From Omphiscola glabra (taxonomy: Eukaryota > Mollusca > Gastropoda > Lymnaeidae): DNA of 64,000 nucleotides. The translations under genes and the position numbers were made by a program. Positions 39,001 through 54,900 of this stretch are shown here, piece after piece (position 1 is the stretch's first letter; each line of letters begins with the position of its first letter). The notes below the pieces were generated by a model, which saw only the letters and a program-made list of their open reading frames with translations, was not told the DNA's origin and did no database searches. Location of the stretch: assembly GCA_964017045.1 (NCBI GenBank), contig OZ024794.1, positions 53,474,608 through 53,538,607 on the forward strand, read 5' to 3'.

Positions 39001-39887
39001 ATGCGTAGTAGCAACTTTTAATTCCCTCGTCTTATTGATTTTCAATAGTACATTTTAAATGTAGTCTCAAGTGTCTCTGCTTTTATAAACCATGCTATGA
39101 TATCAAGTCGATTAGTAGCCATTAAATTCGTATATCAAAGGTTCTTAAACTGTTTAATACACTTGTCCTCTTCGATGGTATGGAAATGCATCGTTAATAT
39201 TGATTTTGAGGTGGAGTGTGTGGGAAAACCTAATTATTAAATTTGAGTTAAAATTATTTGATGATATAAATAATCCATTTTGGATACTCCCGGATACTCG
39301 TGTTCTGTGAAAACAAGTTTTAGAATACCTGTCATTGATTTTGATAAGAACATCTCCAGCCCATGAACATTGGTTTTACCTCAGCCGTGTGGTCTTACAA
39401 CAGTCGCGTGATCTTACAACAGCCGTGTGGTCTTACAACAGCCGTGTGGTCTTACAACAGCCGTGTGTTCTCACACCAGACGCTTCGATCTTACGACAGC
39501 CGAGTGGTCTCACATCAGCCGTGTGGTCTCACATCAGCCGTGTGGTCTCACATCGGCCGTGTGGTCTCACATCAGCCGTGTGATCTCACATCAGCCGTGT
39601 GATGCTGGGTTTAAACTGATCCTGCCTGACGCCGAAATATCTTGTCATCGTTGACATTATTCAATTGTCAATGCAACAAAACTTAAACCTGTTTTCTTCA
39701 AAGTTCAAAAGCCGAAACATTATACAGTAAACCTTCAGTGAATTATTTAGAATTTCATGCCGATAAAGGATTATTCTTAATGACCCTCAAAGCTCTCTCT
39801 CTCGCTTTCTCTCTCTGTCTCTCTTTGTCTGTCTCTCTCTGTCTCTCTCAGTCTCTCTCTCTTTCTCTCTCTCCCTGTCTCTCTCTT

Positions 39888-39956
<69 letters not shown>

Positions 39957-42900
39957 TTCTCTCTCTCTCTCTCTTTCTCTGTCTGTCTCTATACCTATAT
40001 CTCTCTCTCTCTACTTATTTAGATGAACGATTATATGAATACTAGCTATAGATCACTCAACAATGGCGGCCGCAGTGCGTCAACTTCCCATCTACTAAAG
40101 TTACTCGACAAAACAGGCCTTCAAGTAACACACTCTATACCAGTGGTTCTCAACCTTTCTAATTACGTGACCCTTTAACACATTTCCCCATGTTGTGGCG
40201 ACCCCCCAAACACAAAATTATTTTCGTTCATTCTTTATAACTGCCGAGTATAATTGTTATCAGATGGTCTTAGGCGACCCCTGTGAAAGGGTGTTGCAAC
40301 CCCCAAAGGGGTCGCGACCCACAAGGTTGAGAACCGCTGCTCTAAACGATTCCCAAACGTTGCTATCTCCCCCCCCCGCCCCGCCCCCCCCTCCCCAGGC
40401 TCGCAACCGCACTCGTATTCCACACCCCATGAACTAAATTAATATTGTAATGTCCTTAACCCATTTATAACGCATATTTATAACACACAATTTTAATCGT
40501 GAATATTTCCGTAAAACAGAAGAACTTACTACGGACCAAACGCACTTGCGGTATTTTTAAGAATCTCATGTCGTGCAGTTACCGAGAATTGATTTAGTAA
40601 CATCAGCGCCATCTAGTGACATTGTTGCATAGAGAATGATCACTGAAAGGCAAGATAACATTCGTATTAGCCCCGAGGAGTTCTTAGCCCAGTTTCAGAA
40701 ATAGATGTTCCCTTAAAACAAATAATATACAATTACGTGATACAAGCAAATTGGCGTGATATTAATTGCTGTGTTTTGAATTTGTTGAACATATATTACT
40801 ATATGGTGGTATTTCGTGTATTTATGCCCATGTCATATACACAAAGTGAGAGATTACTGTTCACCCAATCACAAAATCCGAAGTTACTGTTCCCCAATCA
40901 CAAAATGAGAAGTTACTTTTCCCCCATCACAAAAGGAGAAGTTACTGTTCCCCCATCACAAAATCAGAAGTTACTGTTCCCCTATCACACAATGAGAAGT
41001 TACTGTTTCCCCAATCACAAAATGAGAAGTTACTGTTCCCCTATCACACAATGAGAAGTTACTGTTCCCCCATCACAAAATGAGAAGTTACTGTTCCACA
41101 ATCACAAAATGAGAAGTTAATGTTCCCCCATCACAAAATGAGAAGTTACTGTTCCCCTATCACAAAATGAGAAGTTACTGTTTCCCCAATCACAAAATGA
41201 GAAGTTACTGTTCCCCCAATCACAAAATGAGAAGTTACTGTTCCACAATCACAAAATGAGAAGTTACTGTTCCCCCATCACAAAATGAGAAGTTATTGTT
41301 CCTCCAATCACAAAATGAGAAGTTACTGTTCCCCCAATCACAAAATGAGAAGTTACTGTTCCCCTATCACAAAATGAGAAGTTACTGTTCCCCCAATCAC
41401 AAAATGAGAAGTTACTGTTCCCCCAATCACAAAATGAGAAGTTACTGTTCCCCCAATCACAAAATGAGAAGTTACTGTTCCCCCAATCACAAAATGAGAA
41501 GTTACTGTTCCCCCAATCACAAAATGAGAAGTTACTGTTCCCCCAATCACTACCAGCTGTGTTTACGTCATTAGCTAAGTTGAGACTTGGAAAGAATTTT
41601 ATTTTTTATTCCACATCATGAAATAATCCTATGGAATACAACGAAGGCTTCTAAATAATTGGACACAAAAGTGATGCCTCTATTGATTGTTCATCATTTT
41701 TGTTCAGAATATACTGAGAAGGATTAAAGTGCCGTAAGCTGAAGTTACTTCAGAGGATCACCTATGACATTTCAGTTTTCCAAATTATCCTTTGCTCCGT
41801 GTAGCTGGCCCAAGCGCTGCTCTAAATGTTCCCATTGTATACTTCATAGCGTTGTCAAGATCGCATTGTCTGAGACGCTCTAGTTCTTTCATTTATCAAT
41901 TCATCAAGTTTACGGGACCAATCTATGATTGCGGCTCATCTCCCCAGTCCATCAATGAAGTGGCTTGGGTCCATGGTTCGTCCAATAAGTCATTTGTAAT
42001 AATCTCCTACCCGGGTAGTTATGCGTGTGCGTGGTCGTTAAAGACAGGGTCACACACACGGTGACGTTTTTGTTACATTTACCAGTAGTTAGGTACGGTT
42101 GTTATGACCAACCCTATGTCATCTCCTCTCCCCCACCCCCTTCAACAAATCTTTGACTTTTTACTATTCCTCAGAAGAAACAAAATCATCAGCAGATTTA
42201 GAATGCGTGTCTGCATATGATATGTAGTTAAAAATGTCAATCAAATATGGACGAAACACCATCAAGATGTATGGCGCTTGGCATCATCAGTATATTTAAA
42301 GTACAATAATCAGTCGTTAAAAACGTATGGCAATGTCACAAGCGGAAGAGGCGATATCATTTTTTGCTTATTTTTTTAATAAAATATATTACTTAAAATT
42401 GAGAGCTGGCTGTCAAAATGCAGTGGCGTAGTGGGGGGGCATCATGCCCCGGGCGCTACTCACAAAGGGGCGCCAAATGTTATATTTTACTATAATATTG
42501 TATGGTTTTCGAATAGGGGGGGCGCTAAAAAGTTATTGAGGGCGCTAAAAAGGTATTGTGCCCCGTGCGCGAGTTAAGCTCGCTACACCACTGTCAAAAT
42601 GTATTGTTTCTTTCTTAAATTTTTAATTTCGTTTTCGAAATCAAACTGTTTTAATAGTCTGTTTTATTATCAGAATAGATCAAACTGTATTAATAGTCTG
42701 TTTTATGATCAGAATAGATCAAACTTAATTTATTTAAATAAAGTTATTTAAGCTCTTAAATTAATTAAAAGAATATCATTATTATTTAGCAAAAGTATGA
42801 TTATCTTACATCAAAAGTTGATTCTTTGGAATCGATTAATTAGACACGAGCAATTGGTGTCAATAAAACAATATATGTTCAGCTTTAGTAATAATTTTAC

Positions 42901-45900
42901 ATATTACACACGTCTAATTAATCCACTTTAAAACTTTATCGCGGTACAGTCCTCTTATAATTTCTTTGGAATCAAACATTTTGGGGCGATGACGCTGGAA
43001 TCATAAAAATGTGTTGGAAAATAATGATGAAGATCGATATTTTAAAAGCTTTCAATGACAATTACCTCAAAAGTGGCCCGCAGACCCAAAATTCAGAGCC
43101 CTAGATTATATAAACAGTATGAAGTGTCTAGCATTGCCTGATTCTAATTAGTAAAACGTACCTTTCATTGTCGTAGATGAGGCGTAAGATGCCATATAGA
43201 GATGTATATGCTAATGGTAAGCCTGTTGATAAATATGGACACATGTGAAGTTCTATACATAGGACATGTTAAAAAGAAAATGTCTCTCATTGATAAAAAG
43301 GATTATAATTTATTTTTTAAAAATATGCATTAATTATCTCAAAACAAAATCTCTTGTCAAACCCTCTCTGTATTTAATCACTTTAAACAATAACACCTCA
43401 AATTACAGTGATTTGAATATGAGTCATAATATTTGTGGAAAAACTAAACTCAAGCTTATTAAAATCTTTTTTACACTAATACACTGTTTTTTTCAGTTCA
43501 TGTTAGATCAGTGGTTCTCAAGCTTCCTGATGCCGTGACCCTTTGATACCTTTCCTCATGTTATGGCGACCCCCAACCACAAAATTACTTTCGTCGCTAC
43601 TTCATAACTATAGAGTATATGACATATACAGCCTCCATGTTTCTTAAAGTCTTATACAGCCTCCATGTTTCTTAAAGTCTTATACCGCCTCCTAGTTTCT
43701 AAAAGTCACGTTACCGCCTCGCAGTTTCTTAAAGTCATGTTACCGCCTCCCAGTTTCTTAAAGTCACGTTACCGCCTCCCAGTTTCTAAAAGTCACGTTA
43801 CCGCATTCCAGTTTCTTAAAGTCATGTTACCGCCTCCCAGTTTCTAAAAGTCACGTTACCGCCTCCCAGTTTCTAAAAGTCACGTTACCGCCTCCCAGTT
43901 TCTTAAAGTCATGTTACAGCCTCCCAGTTTCTTAAAGTCATGTTACCGCCTCCTTTGTGGCGGTGCGTATTATAAATCTAGATCCAGATCTCTTAAACCC
44001 ATAACCAACTTAATTGTGTATTATCTCCCCTTCTCCCTAGTTTCATTTTCTCCGAGAATGGTCATCGATGAGCAATAAAACTCCAGATTATGTCTACAAG
44101 ATTAGTCTCAGAACACAAATAGCAATAACGCTTTAAACGAAACGTTAAACAAACTTTTTTTTTTGTTTTGTCTGGTCAAGGGATTACATCCCGAAATTAG
44201 ATTAGTAAGTGTATTTATAATTTATAAACAGCCGAGCTATTGAATTTAGGTTAGGAATTAAGCTTACATTCTACCGAAGTACGGGAAAAAAATGAGGTTT
44301 TTTTCGGAAAATAAAAATAAATCCCGTTTGTTAACAAATGAAAATGTCATTAAAAATATACCCAAAACATTGTGTTTTATGATGGTCCAAGGTGACCCCT
44401 GAAAAGGGGTCATTCGTCCCACAAAGGGGTCGTGACCCACAGGCTGAGAACCGCTGTGTTAAATGATTCTGAGATTGTCTGATACATATGCAATAAATAC
44501 TAAGACAATTTATATATATATATAAAAAAGCATCATTGCTGTACCTACCCCAACCAATGACATATAAAAATAAGAGTGATTTCGGAGGTTTGAATGCATT
44601 GCTGATGAGGCGGTGGAGGTAGAAGCCCTCACAGAACATCCACATGTAGGTGGTGCTGTTGGAGTAGATGCGCAGAAATGCCAGCACGCGACAGAAATCC
44701 TAGAGGGTAAGGAAAAACAATACAAAATAAAAAAACGAGTTGAATATATATATTATGTCACCAAGGAAAGATTTTAGTTTGAAATGAACGCGGGGGAAAT
44801 TAACATGTATATTCCACATTCATACTAATATAAAGTAGTTGAAAATGTTTAGTTTAGCTTAATAAAAATCAACCTTCATGTTTTTATCCATGCTATTTTT
44901 TATACATACATCACGCTTGCGTCCTTTCACACGATCAAATTTTCGATCATGACGCAATTTTTGTGTGAAGCCTTTTCACAACTTTCAAATTACTATTTGA
45001 TCAAATTCCCATATTCTTTTCAAAAAAAGAAACCACGCACACAACAGTGTCTTTATACAAAAATTTGACGCGAAATTTGATCGTGTCAACTGACTCTTAG
45101 TTATCTATCTATTTATATTTTTTATAAAAAAAGGTTTGACAATATCTTTTATCTATATTGCTTTTATCTAGTTTATTACCTTCTGATTTTTGTGTGTATA
45201 TTAAATTGTTATACGGCAATATCTTTACCCATTTTTTTCTTACATTTTTCTCATGTCTGGGTTATCTAAGTTTTTGCACGAAGACGTAGATTCTCTTAAA
45301 TGATATCGTTTACAATACGAGCTTCACGACATTCTCTATTTCATTACCGAATCTTCTTCTCTACACAGTATCTGCGGGGAACAGATATCGTTATTTTGTA
45401 TCCTGTCAGCTGGCGGATATTTCAACTATTGCTTTCCCGGGCCTGTTTCTCTTAATTGGACTCGAGCTCACGAATACATCTACTTTTTTTTATATTTTAA
45501 GTTACTTGAAAGTTTTCTGTGTTTTCTTTTCATGATGTCTAGGAGTAAATAACATGAAAGAAAATGCTTGGGTAAAAATAGATCAAAGAACTGGGTTTAT
45601 TTTATGAAATTTTTAAAATCTCTTTCAAACAGTAAACAAAAGCAAAGAAAGAAAAAGAAGGTGTCCACACCCCCTTTGCACTCGACGGTTTTTGTCTGGA
45701 TCTAGCCGCACGTAAAAGCCCGCCATCTAAAGTACGCGTAGTAACGCGAAAACGGTTTACAGATATGTTCAAAAAAGAGCTAAAAACAGAAACGGATCGT
45801 TTACACTATAAAACATAAAGCAAATCTGCTCGATATTTCTAGAAACAAGGAGCGCAGAACCTGGTCCTCGTTCCGAGAAGTGTCGGTCATGTTTATTCGT

Positions 45901-48900
45901 AAGACGAGCCTATTCGGGCACACCGTGTTTATATACAGTGACTGCGCGAGGCCTGTTGCAGGAGCGGGCGGGCGCATCCAGAATAGAGAGGGACGGCTCC
46001 ATTCAAACAGATCCAAGCTGCTTCACTTGCCGCCCCAAATGTTTATCTCATCAGCCAAGGCTGCGCTCCAACTAAAACCTAAACAATAGTTTATGGGTTT
46101 GGTTCTCTCTAATTTTTTCCTCTTCCAGGTTTGATCCTTTGGTTAATTGTTAATTATAAACGTCTTTTCTTGGTGTTAAAAATTGGTGCTAGAAATATCA
46201 ATTTCTGCAATTTGTGATTCGAATAGCGCAACAGACGGTACATCCACTTTTTATGGCTATAGCTAATTTTAAGGTTCAAAAGATAACCTGGTTTAATTCT
46301 TTATGCTATGGTTTTCAAAGGTACTACAAGGGACACGATGATGCTCAAAACAAAATCACGGTCGACTTGTACGTCGACGTGACCAAGTCGTGGAGGGTCA
46401 ACTGTGGACCTTACAGTCTATGGGGTTAACCGTCGACCTTACACTCTATGGAGGATTAACCATGGACCTTAGAGTCTATGGAGGGTTAGCCATGGACCTT
46501 AGAGTCTATGGAGGGTTAACCAAGGACCGTACTGTCTATGGAGGATTAAACATGGACCTTACACTCTCTGCAGGATGCATACCACATTTCTTACTATTGA
46601 ATCAGTGCATTTATTGCCTCGTCTTTAGCCCAAGCCTAAACTCATTTTGTGCCACTATTTATTTGAGTCAGTTAACCCCAGGAATGCATGGCTTCAAACT
46701 AAAACATTCCTAAACTTTTATTTACATGTGTAAGTTAGAATTAGATAATAGAACCTCCAGGATGTCTTTTTTTTTATATGAATTGAAGCTCAAATTATTA
46801 AATATTAAAAGCTTAACGAATGAAACACAGTATTACAATTTATTTTGCCAATGCTCAAATCTTTAACGAAAAAAAAAGTATTATTAATATTATTTTTAAA
46901 CAGACCAAAAACAAAATTAAACCCATTCAAAAGTAGGATGTACAAATAATAAATTGAACTGCATGACGCAAAGAAATACCGTGTCGAATAAATATAGAGA
47001 AAATAATATGAAGCAAACGATTCAATTAAATGTAGACGAATCTTACGTATAACTATGTTTTAGTTTGATTAATTTTTAAAAAGATTATCCGCAAAGACAT
47101 TCTTTTTTTTTTTGCGTCATGCAATTTACGAAATATCAAATTATTTCCAAACTATTAATAAAGAAATACTTTTTTTTAAAAACAGTTCTTGAAATATACT
47201 ATTTACTTTACTACCTTCGGGTATTAAAAGCTTAATCTTTAAATCCACTTATGTAGAATTATTACCGTGTGCCCGGCACCTAACCCCTGCCTAACCACTC
47301 CTCCTCAAAGACCGCAATCCATTGAAGGAAGCAGATGCAATGAAACACGATCACCTGAGCGAAATAGTCAGGCGTGTAAACAAAACATTAAGCTACAAAT
47401 AAACCCAATGGATTTGAGGGTAGAAAGAACGTTTTAATTAGATTTCACTTTCACGTTAAAAATATTTAACTGATGTATTTCAGTTTTTCATCTTTGAAAA
47501 AAAAAATCTCTTAAGAGATAAAAGTTGTTAAATCTTTTTTATTTCATTTATTGAACAAATGTTTCCATTTTAATAATTTTAGGGAAACGAGCTCTTCCAC
47601 TAAATTTAATTTACTACAATTGATTTACTGTTTCTGGCTGCTATTATTTTATTCCTTGTTGAGTGGTATGCTGAGTGTTCGTGTGATGGTGCGTTTTAGT
47701 ATTCTATGTGTGTGTTAGACTTGGGAAGAAAATCAGCCCAAAGTACTAAATTAGCCAAAGAAAGTTAACAACATTTTCTTTTGTTAAAAGTGTGTAATGG
47801 AGAACAGTAACCGGTGATTGGCAGTTGTTTGGTAGAGCCCATTAGTACCCTCCACACTGCTGATCGCTGCACACTCTGAGTATTTCTTCACCCATCATGT
47901 GACTACTTAACTATTCAAAACATCCCTCCCCGAAGAGTTTACACCCGTCGTGGGAGCAATCAACAGAACAATGGGTTCTATACATCAGATTCCATAACCC
48001 TTTTTCAGACAAGACAGCCCCCCCCCCCCCGTGAGACCAAAGTGACGACCCCCCCCCGGCCCGCCAATACGAAAAATCTGGCCACATCCGGATCATACCG
48101 TAACAACAGATTAGCACTCAGGATTCAACATCACCCTCGGGTTTTTCTGTAGCCTGCCCTCATATTTCCGCTTCTCACGAATCTCTCGCGGGACTTAAGT
48201 ACACCCCAGCAATTACTCGTCGTACTCATTGAGTGCCTCGAAATGACGCGGCGGCTGAAACTGCTCTGGAGATTACATCTGCCTGGAGTGTACGTATAAT
48301 CACACTCTCAAACATCACACTCTCAATAATCACACACTCACGCAAGACTCTGCGCTCATACTTACTACGTATATCAGATATACTATAATGGAGGAAGATG
48401 TTTTCATTTTACACATACCCTTACTATAAATTGTAGGTCGTTGATGTCTAATCTACATTTTGTTTTCTGTAAATTTGTATACCTTTCTACTTCGGTGTCA
48501 CGTGGTTGTTTTGAACACATACACAACTAAACGGTCGCACTTTGAGTTGAGATTTCGTTGGCGCGTTCATCTCAAACTGAGAAGGATAGCAATTGATGGA
48601 TATTAAAAATATAGAGATAGATTTCTCAAGCTGATCGACACATAAATGAATCTATTTAGTGTGAATTTAACCAATATTTACATTAGTCTATTACTCCATT
48701 AGCTGACAGGAGCTTCTAAACAATCTGACGCATATGTGACATCTGATTTCTTCTCGGAAACATAGTTTTTTGTTTTTATTTAAGTGCGCCCCCCCCCCCC
48801 AACCAAGTCTTATTAAATATGGATTGATAATGAAATATCTTTGCTCGTTGTCACCTATTAGTATATCACGCTGATTTACGCGCTATCTAGTAACACATAG

Positions 48901-51900
48901 TTGTGAGAAATTAAACTTAAAGCTAGCTGTCTATCATGGTTTGTTATGTTTACGTAAGATTTAAAGGAAACGCCTCCATGATAGAAGGTAATGCCGAGCA
49001 TTTGAATATATACCATTTTTGTTAAGAAGAGGGTAATAATAAAGGATGCTTGGAGCTAATGTCGTTTAGAACACGCTAATGAGAAGGTATGTTAAATCCA
49101 TGTGATATGAAGGGTAGTAACACGACGTGTGACATGGAGAGGTTGTGCGCATGTCACAGTGACGATTAAGCGAGGTGATAGCGAGAGTGGATGACACAAC
49201 CTCTAAAAGTAATAATCAGAGGGAGAGAAGTTTAGTGAGTAGAAGCATTAAAATAAACTTACGCCTGTGGTGGCTGTGAATTTAACTGTTTAAGCACAGA
49301 GCCTAAGATTGCTTTACAACACCACCGGTAAATCAACTTACCCCGTTCTGAAATAGCACCGAGACGCTAGAGTCTGTCGTCATGAGTCTATCATGAGCCA
49401 CGAGAAGGTCCCAGATGATCGCGACGAGGTCGAAGAAGACAAGAGCTCCGAAGAAGCTGATGTGCAGACGAATGCGATGTTGTCGTCTAAGAGATCTAGA
49501 CCGGTTCAATCGGTCAAAAAATTGGAATGAAAAAAAAAACAAATATAAGAGTAAGCTAAAACGAAACAAATTAGAAAATAAATTCACTATTACTACTGGC
49601 AAGTCTGATCGTCTAATGATTCTATTAGGCAGTTTCAAATGATTAGACTTGACTTTATGTGATAAATGTTTGAAATAATCATTTTGTTTCAACATATTAC
49701 GGTTCTTTGAGTAAAGTCGTTCTTATAGCGATCCCCAAACACCACCCCGATTGTGTTTTCCCCCCCCACACTATTTACCTCTACCCAAATAGGTCTATAC
49801 ATCATACTCCAAATCCCCTTCCATATTGGGGGCTAACGGTGCATATGAATCCACCTTCCCCCACCCCGCCTCCAAACGTCAACAGAGTGTTGTAACATGA
49901 ATTTAACATCTAAAGAAGTGTGGACCTACCTGTAGCAGAAAAATATTCCTATTGCAGGTACAAGGAGAGCGATGCTTGCGACATTGCAGGCCAAACCAAG
50001 GTAGATGGATACTAACAGACTCTGGAAGGAAAATACAGCAATGGAACTACGCACCACTCAGTTCTATGTAATGTACCTCTGGATACCAAAGCGAGCAGAA
50101 ATTATTCTTTGAACTAATCATTTAAATTTAAAAATAGTTGTGTTTCTTTAATGAAAAATTAAAGCTTTTGGATTTTCATTTTCTACTTTCCACAAGAACT
50201 CATTTCGAGCCCCATGGTTGTTTCTGCTACCTTGTGAATGATGTTGCTTTAGTTAAGATAAACATCATAGATCTACATCCCTTTATTATTGGGATTACTA
50301 TAAATAGGTAACGTGTTGCAGGGGGGGACCCCCAAAGAGAAGAACAGAAACGTTTCCCAATATATTATCTCGGATTAGTCACATAACGAATCAAAGACGG
50401 TTCTGAAAATTAGTCGAAACTTGAACTTAGGGAAGGGGCCAGGGCGGCAGGCGAGTTCTAAGTTAATAAAAAATAGTGTATGGCCCCAGAACTAATCAGA
50501 TGGAAATAGTGGATCGAGGCATGTTGAAGCTTGAAAGGAAAAAGAGTGGACCATAAAAAGAGAACATTTTGGCTAAAAGCCTTCTTCAGCAGACAAGACA
50601 AAACAAGAAAAAAAAAAAAAAAGAAATAGAAAATGAGTTTAAAAAAATGTAAGTTCCTGACGTTCGCCGTGTTGGATAGAAATGGTCAAACAGATGGAGC
50701 TTATTGCTCATGTGTTAGCAGTGACCAGCAAGAGCAAGATCTCGCCACCCCCCCCACCAGCCCCACCATCCCCAGACTATAAAATAGTATTAATAGAAAC
50801 ATCAATTCAAATGTTTATTGTTGCTCGGAATTTTCAATCTCCCCGACAGCGTCATAAGGTTTTGGGGAATACTTCCACAGACGACTTTGGGGGAATATTT
50901 CCACAGACGACTTTGGGGGAATACTTCCACAGACTACTTTGGGGGAATACTTCCACAGACGACTTTGGGGGAATATTTCCACAGACGACTTTGGGGGAAT
51001 ACTTCCACAGACGACTTTGGGGGAATACTTCCACAGACTACTTTGGGGGAATACTTCCACAGACGACTTTGGGGGAATACTTACACAGACGACTTTGGGG
51101 GAATACTTCCACAGACGACTTTGGGGGAATACTTCCACAGACGACTTTGGGGGAATACTTCCACAGACGACAGACATTTTTCTACGACAGGAGGGATCCA
51201 AAAGTAACTAACCAGATGAATAATGCAGCCTCTCAACGCCCTCCCCCTCCCCTATGAGATCTAGTTTGATCTCTGGCTCAGCACAATCTGACAGGTATGG
51301 ATCTCGGGACAGCGTATTCGATACCAACCGAACCATCAACAAACCGTCACTCGTGAAAGGTCAGGATTTAATAATCATTATCTCGATACCAATCGAACCT
51401 TATCAAAGGGTTCTTGGCAGGTGCAAAGCTCCGGATATCGATGCAGACGTCGATACCAATCAGACACTATCAAACCTTTCTCTCCAAGTATTCGATACGA
51501 ACCGGGACTTTCCACAGACACCACCGGGTCCGTGAGAAAAATGAAATAATGAAATATTAAGAAGACGGAGAAGAAAACCTGCATGTCAGAATCAGGAGAT
51601 CTAGTCCACGCCTGGGGGGCACTTGTTCTGAAAATTTGAGTGGACAGGAACTGGACTCCAACCCGGATGTCCGAGAAAGCCAGTACCGCCTGGGACGATG
51701 AAACCCGTGGCTCCAGATGGCGGGCCTACACGTGAGAGCCAATTTTAGAACGGTGTGTGTTGCCTGCGTCCACCGACACGAGTAAATACTCAAGACCGAT
51801 CTAAGGTTGTCGGTAAACATTGCCCGACAGTGCACGTGATACTCGTCAAATACAAGAGACTAAAAAGGGGGGGGGGTGATAAACAAGGATATTGAGACAA

Positions 51901-54900
51901 TTAAAACACCGCTTTTTAAAATAGGTCTTCAGATCGGAAGGTAGCAGCCTTGAAAACAATGCATAATCTGTGCTTTGTCTTGGCAGAGGATTTCGGTTGC
52001 ATTGCCTCCGACTGAAATAAGGGACGTTATCTTATTTAAAGATTTTCGTTAAAACTAAAGGTCCATTATATACCCCAGAAATATTTTTTTTTAACTTCTA
52101 TTTTTCGATAGTTTCGATGACATATCTCTTTAAAGTTATAAATATATGTGGTCCTGTTATGTTCGTAGACGAAATGGTAATCTAGGTAAAAAAAAAAAAA
52201 CAACAACTTAATCAGCGGTCCTCAAATGGGGGTCCACCGACCGGCACCGGTCTTCTTCTTCTATATTTTGAGGGCCCACGATCAATGAATCGATCATTCC
52301 GGCTCCTATGTTTCAGAGGGGTTCGCGATGTAACTGTGCGTGGTTTTGAAGGGGATAATTCACTGGTTACAAGGACTGTGTGCACACAAGATGAATTTTG
52401 ATGGTTGAATAAAGAAAATATAACAAATAAATCTGCACCCCAATTCCACGGTCCACTGGTCCACTAAACATTTCCACGGTCCACTGGCCCACTAACCGTT
52501 TCCACGGTCCACTGGTCCACTAACCATTTCCACGGTCCACTGGCCCACTAACCGTTTCCACGGTCCACTGGTCCACTAACCATTTCCACGGTCCACTGGT
52601 CTACTAACCATTTCCACGGTCCACTGGTCCACTAACCATTTCCACGGTCCACTGGTCCACTAACCATTTCCACGGTCCACTGGTCCACTAACCATTTCCA
52701 CGGTCCACTGGTCTACTAACCATTTCCACGGTCCACTGGTCCACTAACCATTTCTACGGCCCACTGGTCCGTCAAACTTAATATATGGGCAACGCTGCAC
52801 TATATCACATAATAAATGTTTGTGATGTAAGTCTCACCACCAGAATAGCTCTAATCTTTAGATCAGCTCAGCAATGCGACGTTTATCTCGGCGTGTACGG
52901 CTCTATAGACGTAACTACAAAACTGTATTCGTTATAGACTCTAAGGTGATTTGTATCTTCACAGACGTACCAGTACATCAGTTATATCGCAAAAAAATTG
53001 GGCGGTTTTTTTCGACATGATTAATAAGATAGGAACCTAAAACCCTATTTACCACCGAGGAGATGACCTTTGTGATATCATTATGATGGATGGCAAACTC
53101 TCCATCATTTTTCACATAATATTTGCTTTACAACACGGTGCCATACATTGAACACTCATCTAGCTATTTTTGGGGTTGGGGGATAAAGGGGAGAGGGATC
53201 TGAACCAGTTTCTCTTCTCTTATATTACCATATTTCCAAAGATATTTTGTGTCAAGACAGTTCATGCTATTTTTGTAAAGTGGACTGTTTTTGTTTTTGA
53301 ATACAGTAGGACGTCGATTTGAGTCACTTCGATTATCAGAAACTCCCCTTCTATTTTTATCTTTATTGTCTTATGTAATGCGCGTAGAATGAAGATTTAG
53401 TGTCCAAAAAAAAACAACAACAAAAAATACAGAAATTATTGTCAAAACTTGTCGCAGATCTAAGTAAAATCTAGATATGTACTGTGCTAGGTAAATGCCA
53501 CCCAAACCTGGTTACTCCATATACGATAATCTAATGTATGGTATAAACTAACCCGGATTGTTCTGGTATCAGAGTTATCCGAACCAGCCCCGTGGCTCAG
53601 TTACTGTATGGATAATCGATGATGTACTTTGCTGATTCAAACAAAACAACAGATGCCACGTTAAAACTAATAAGCAGGAATATCCAATGACGCGCGTCCT
53701 TCACAATACGACTCATAAATCAACTGTTTTGTTATGCTATTGAACCGCCTTCATGTTTCTTAAAGTCGTGTCACTGATTCCCTGTTTCTTAAAGTCTTAT
53801 ACAGCCTCCATGTTTCTTAAAGTCTTATACAGCCTCCATGTTTCTTAAAGTCTTATACAGCCTCCATGTTTCTTAAAGTCTTATACAGCCTCCATGTTTC
53901 TTAAAGTCTTATATAGCCTCCATGTTTCTTAAAGTCTTATACAGCCTCCATGTTTCTTAAAGTCTTATACAGCCTCCATGTTTCTTAAAGTCTTATACAG
54001 CCTCCATGTTTCTTAAAGTCTTATACAGCCTCCATGTTTCTTAAAGTCTTATACAGCCTCCATGTTTCTTAAAGTCTTATATAGCCTCCATGTTTCTTAA
54101 AGTCTTATACAGCCTCCATGTTTCTTAAAGTCTTATACAGCCTCAATGTTTCTTAAAGTCTTATACAGCCTCCATGTTTCTTAAAGTCTTATACAGCCTC
54201 CATGTTTCTTAAAGTCTTATATAGCCTCCATGTTTCTTAAAGTCTTATACAGCCTCCATGTTTCTTAAAGTCTTATATACAGACTCCATGTTTCTTAAAG
54301 TCTAATATACAGCCTCCATGTTTCTTAAAGTCTTATACAGCCTCCATGTTTCTTAAAGTCTTATACAGCCTCCATGTTTCTTAAAGTCTTATACAGCCTC
54401 CATGTTTCTTAAAGTCTTATACCGCATCCCAGTTTCTAAAAGTCACGTTACCGCATCCCAGTTTCTTAAAGTCATGTTACTGCCTCCCAGTTTCTTAAAG
54501 TCACGTTACCGCCTCCCAGTTTCTAAAAGTCACGTTACCGCCTCCCAGTTTCTTAAAGTCATGTTACCACCTCCCAGTTTCTTAAAGTCATGTTACGCCT
54601 CCCAGTTTCTTAAAGTCATGTTACCGCCTCCCAGTTTCTTAAAGTCATGTTACCGCCTCCTTTGTGGCGGTGCGTATTATAAATCTAGATCCAGATCTCT
54701 TAAACCCATAACCAACTTAATTGTGTATTATCTCCCCTTCTCACTAGTTTTATTTTCTCCGAGAATTGCCATCGATGAGCAATAAAACTCCAGATTATGT
54801 TTACAAGATTAGTCTCAGAACACAAATAGCAATAACGCTTTAAATGAAACGTTAAACAAACTTTTTTTTTTTTTTGGTCTGGTCAAGGGATTACATCCCG

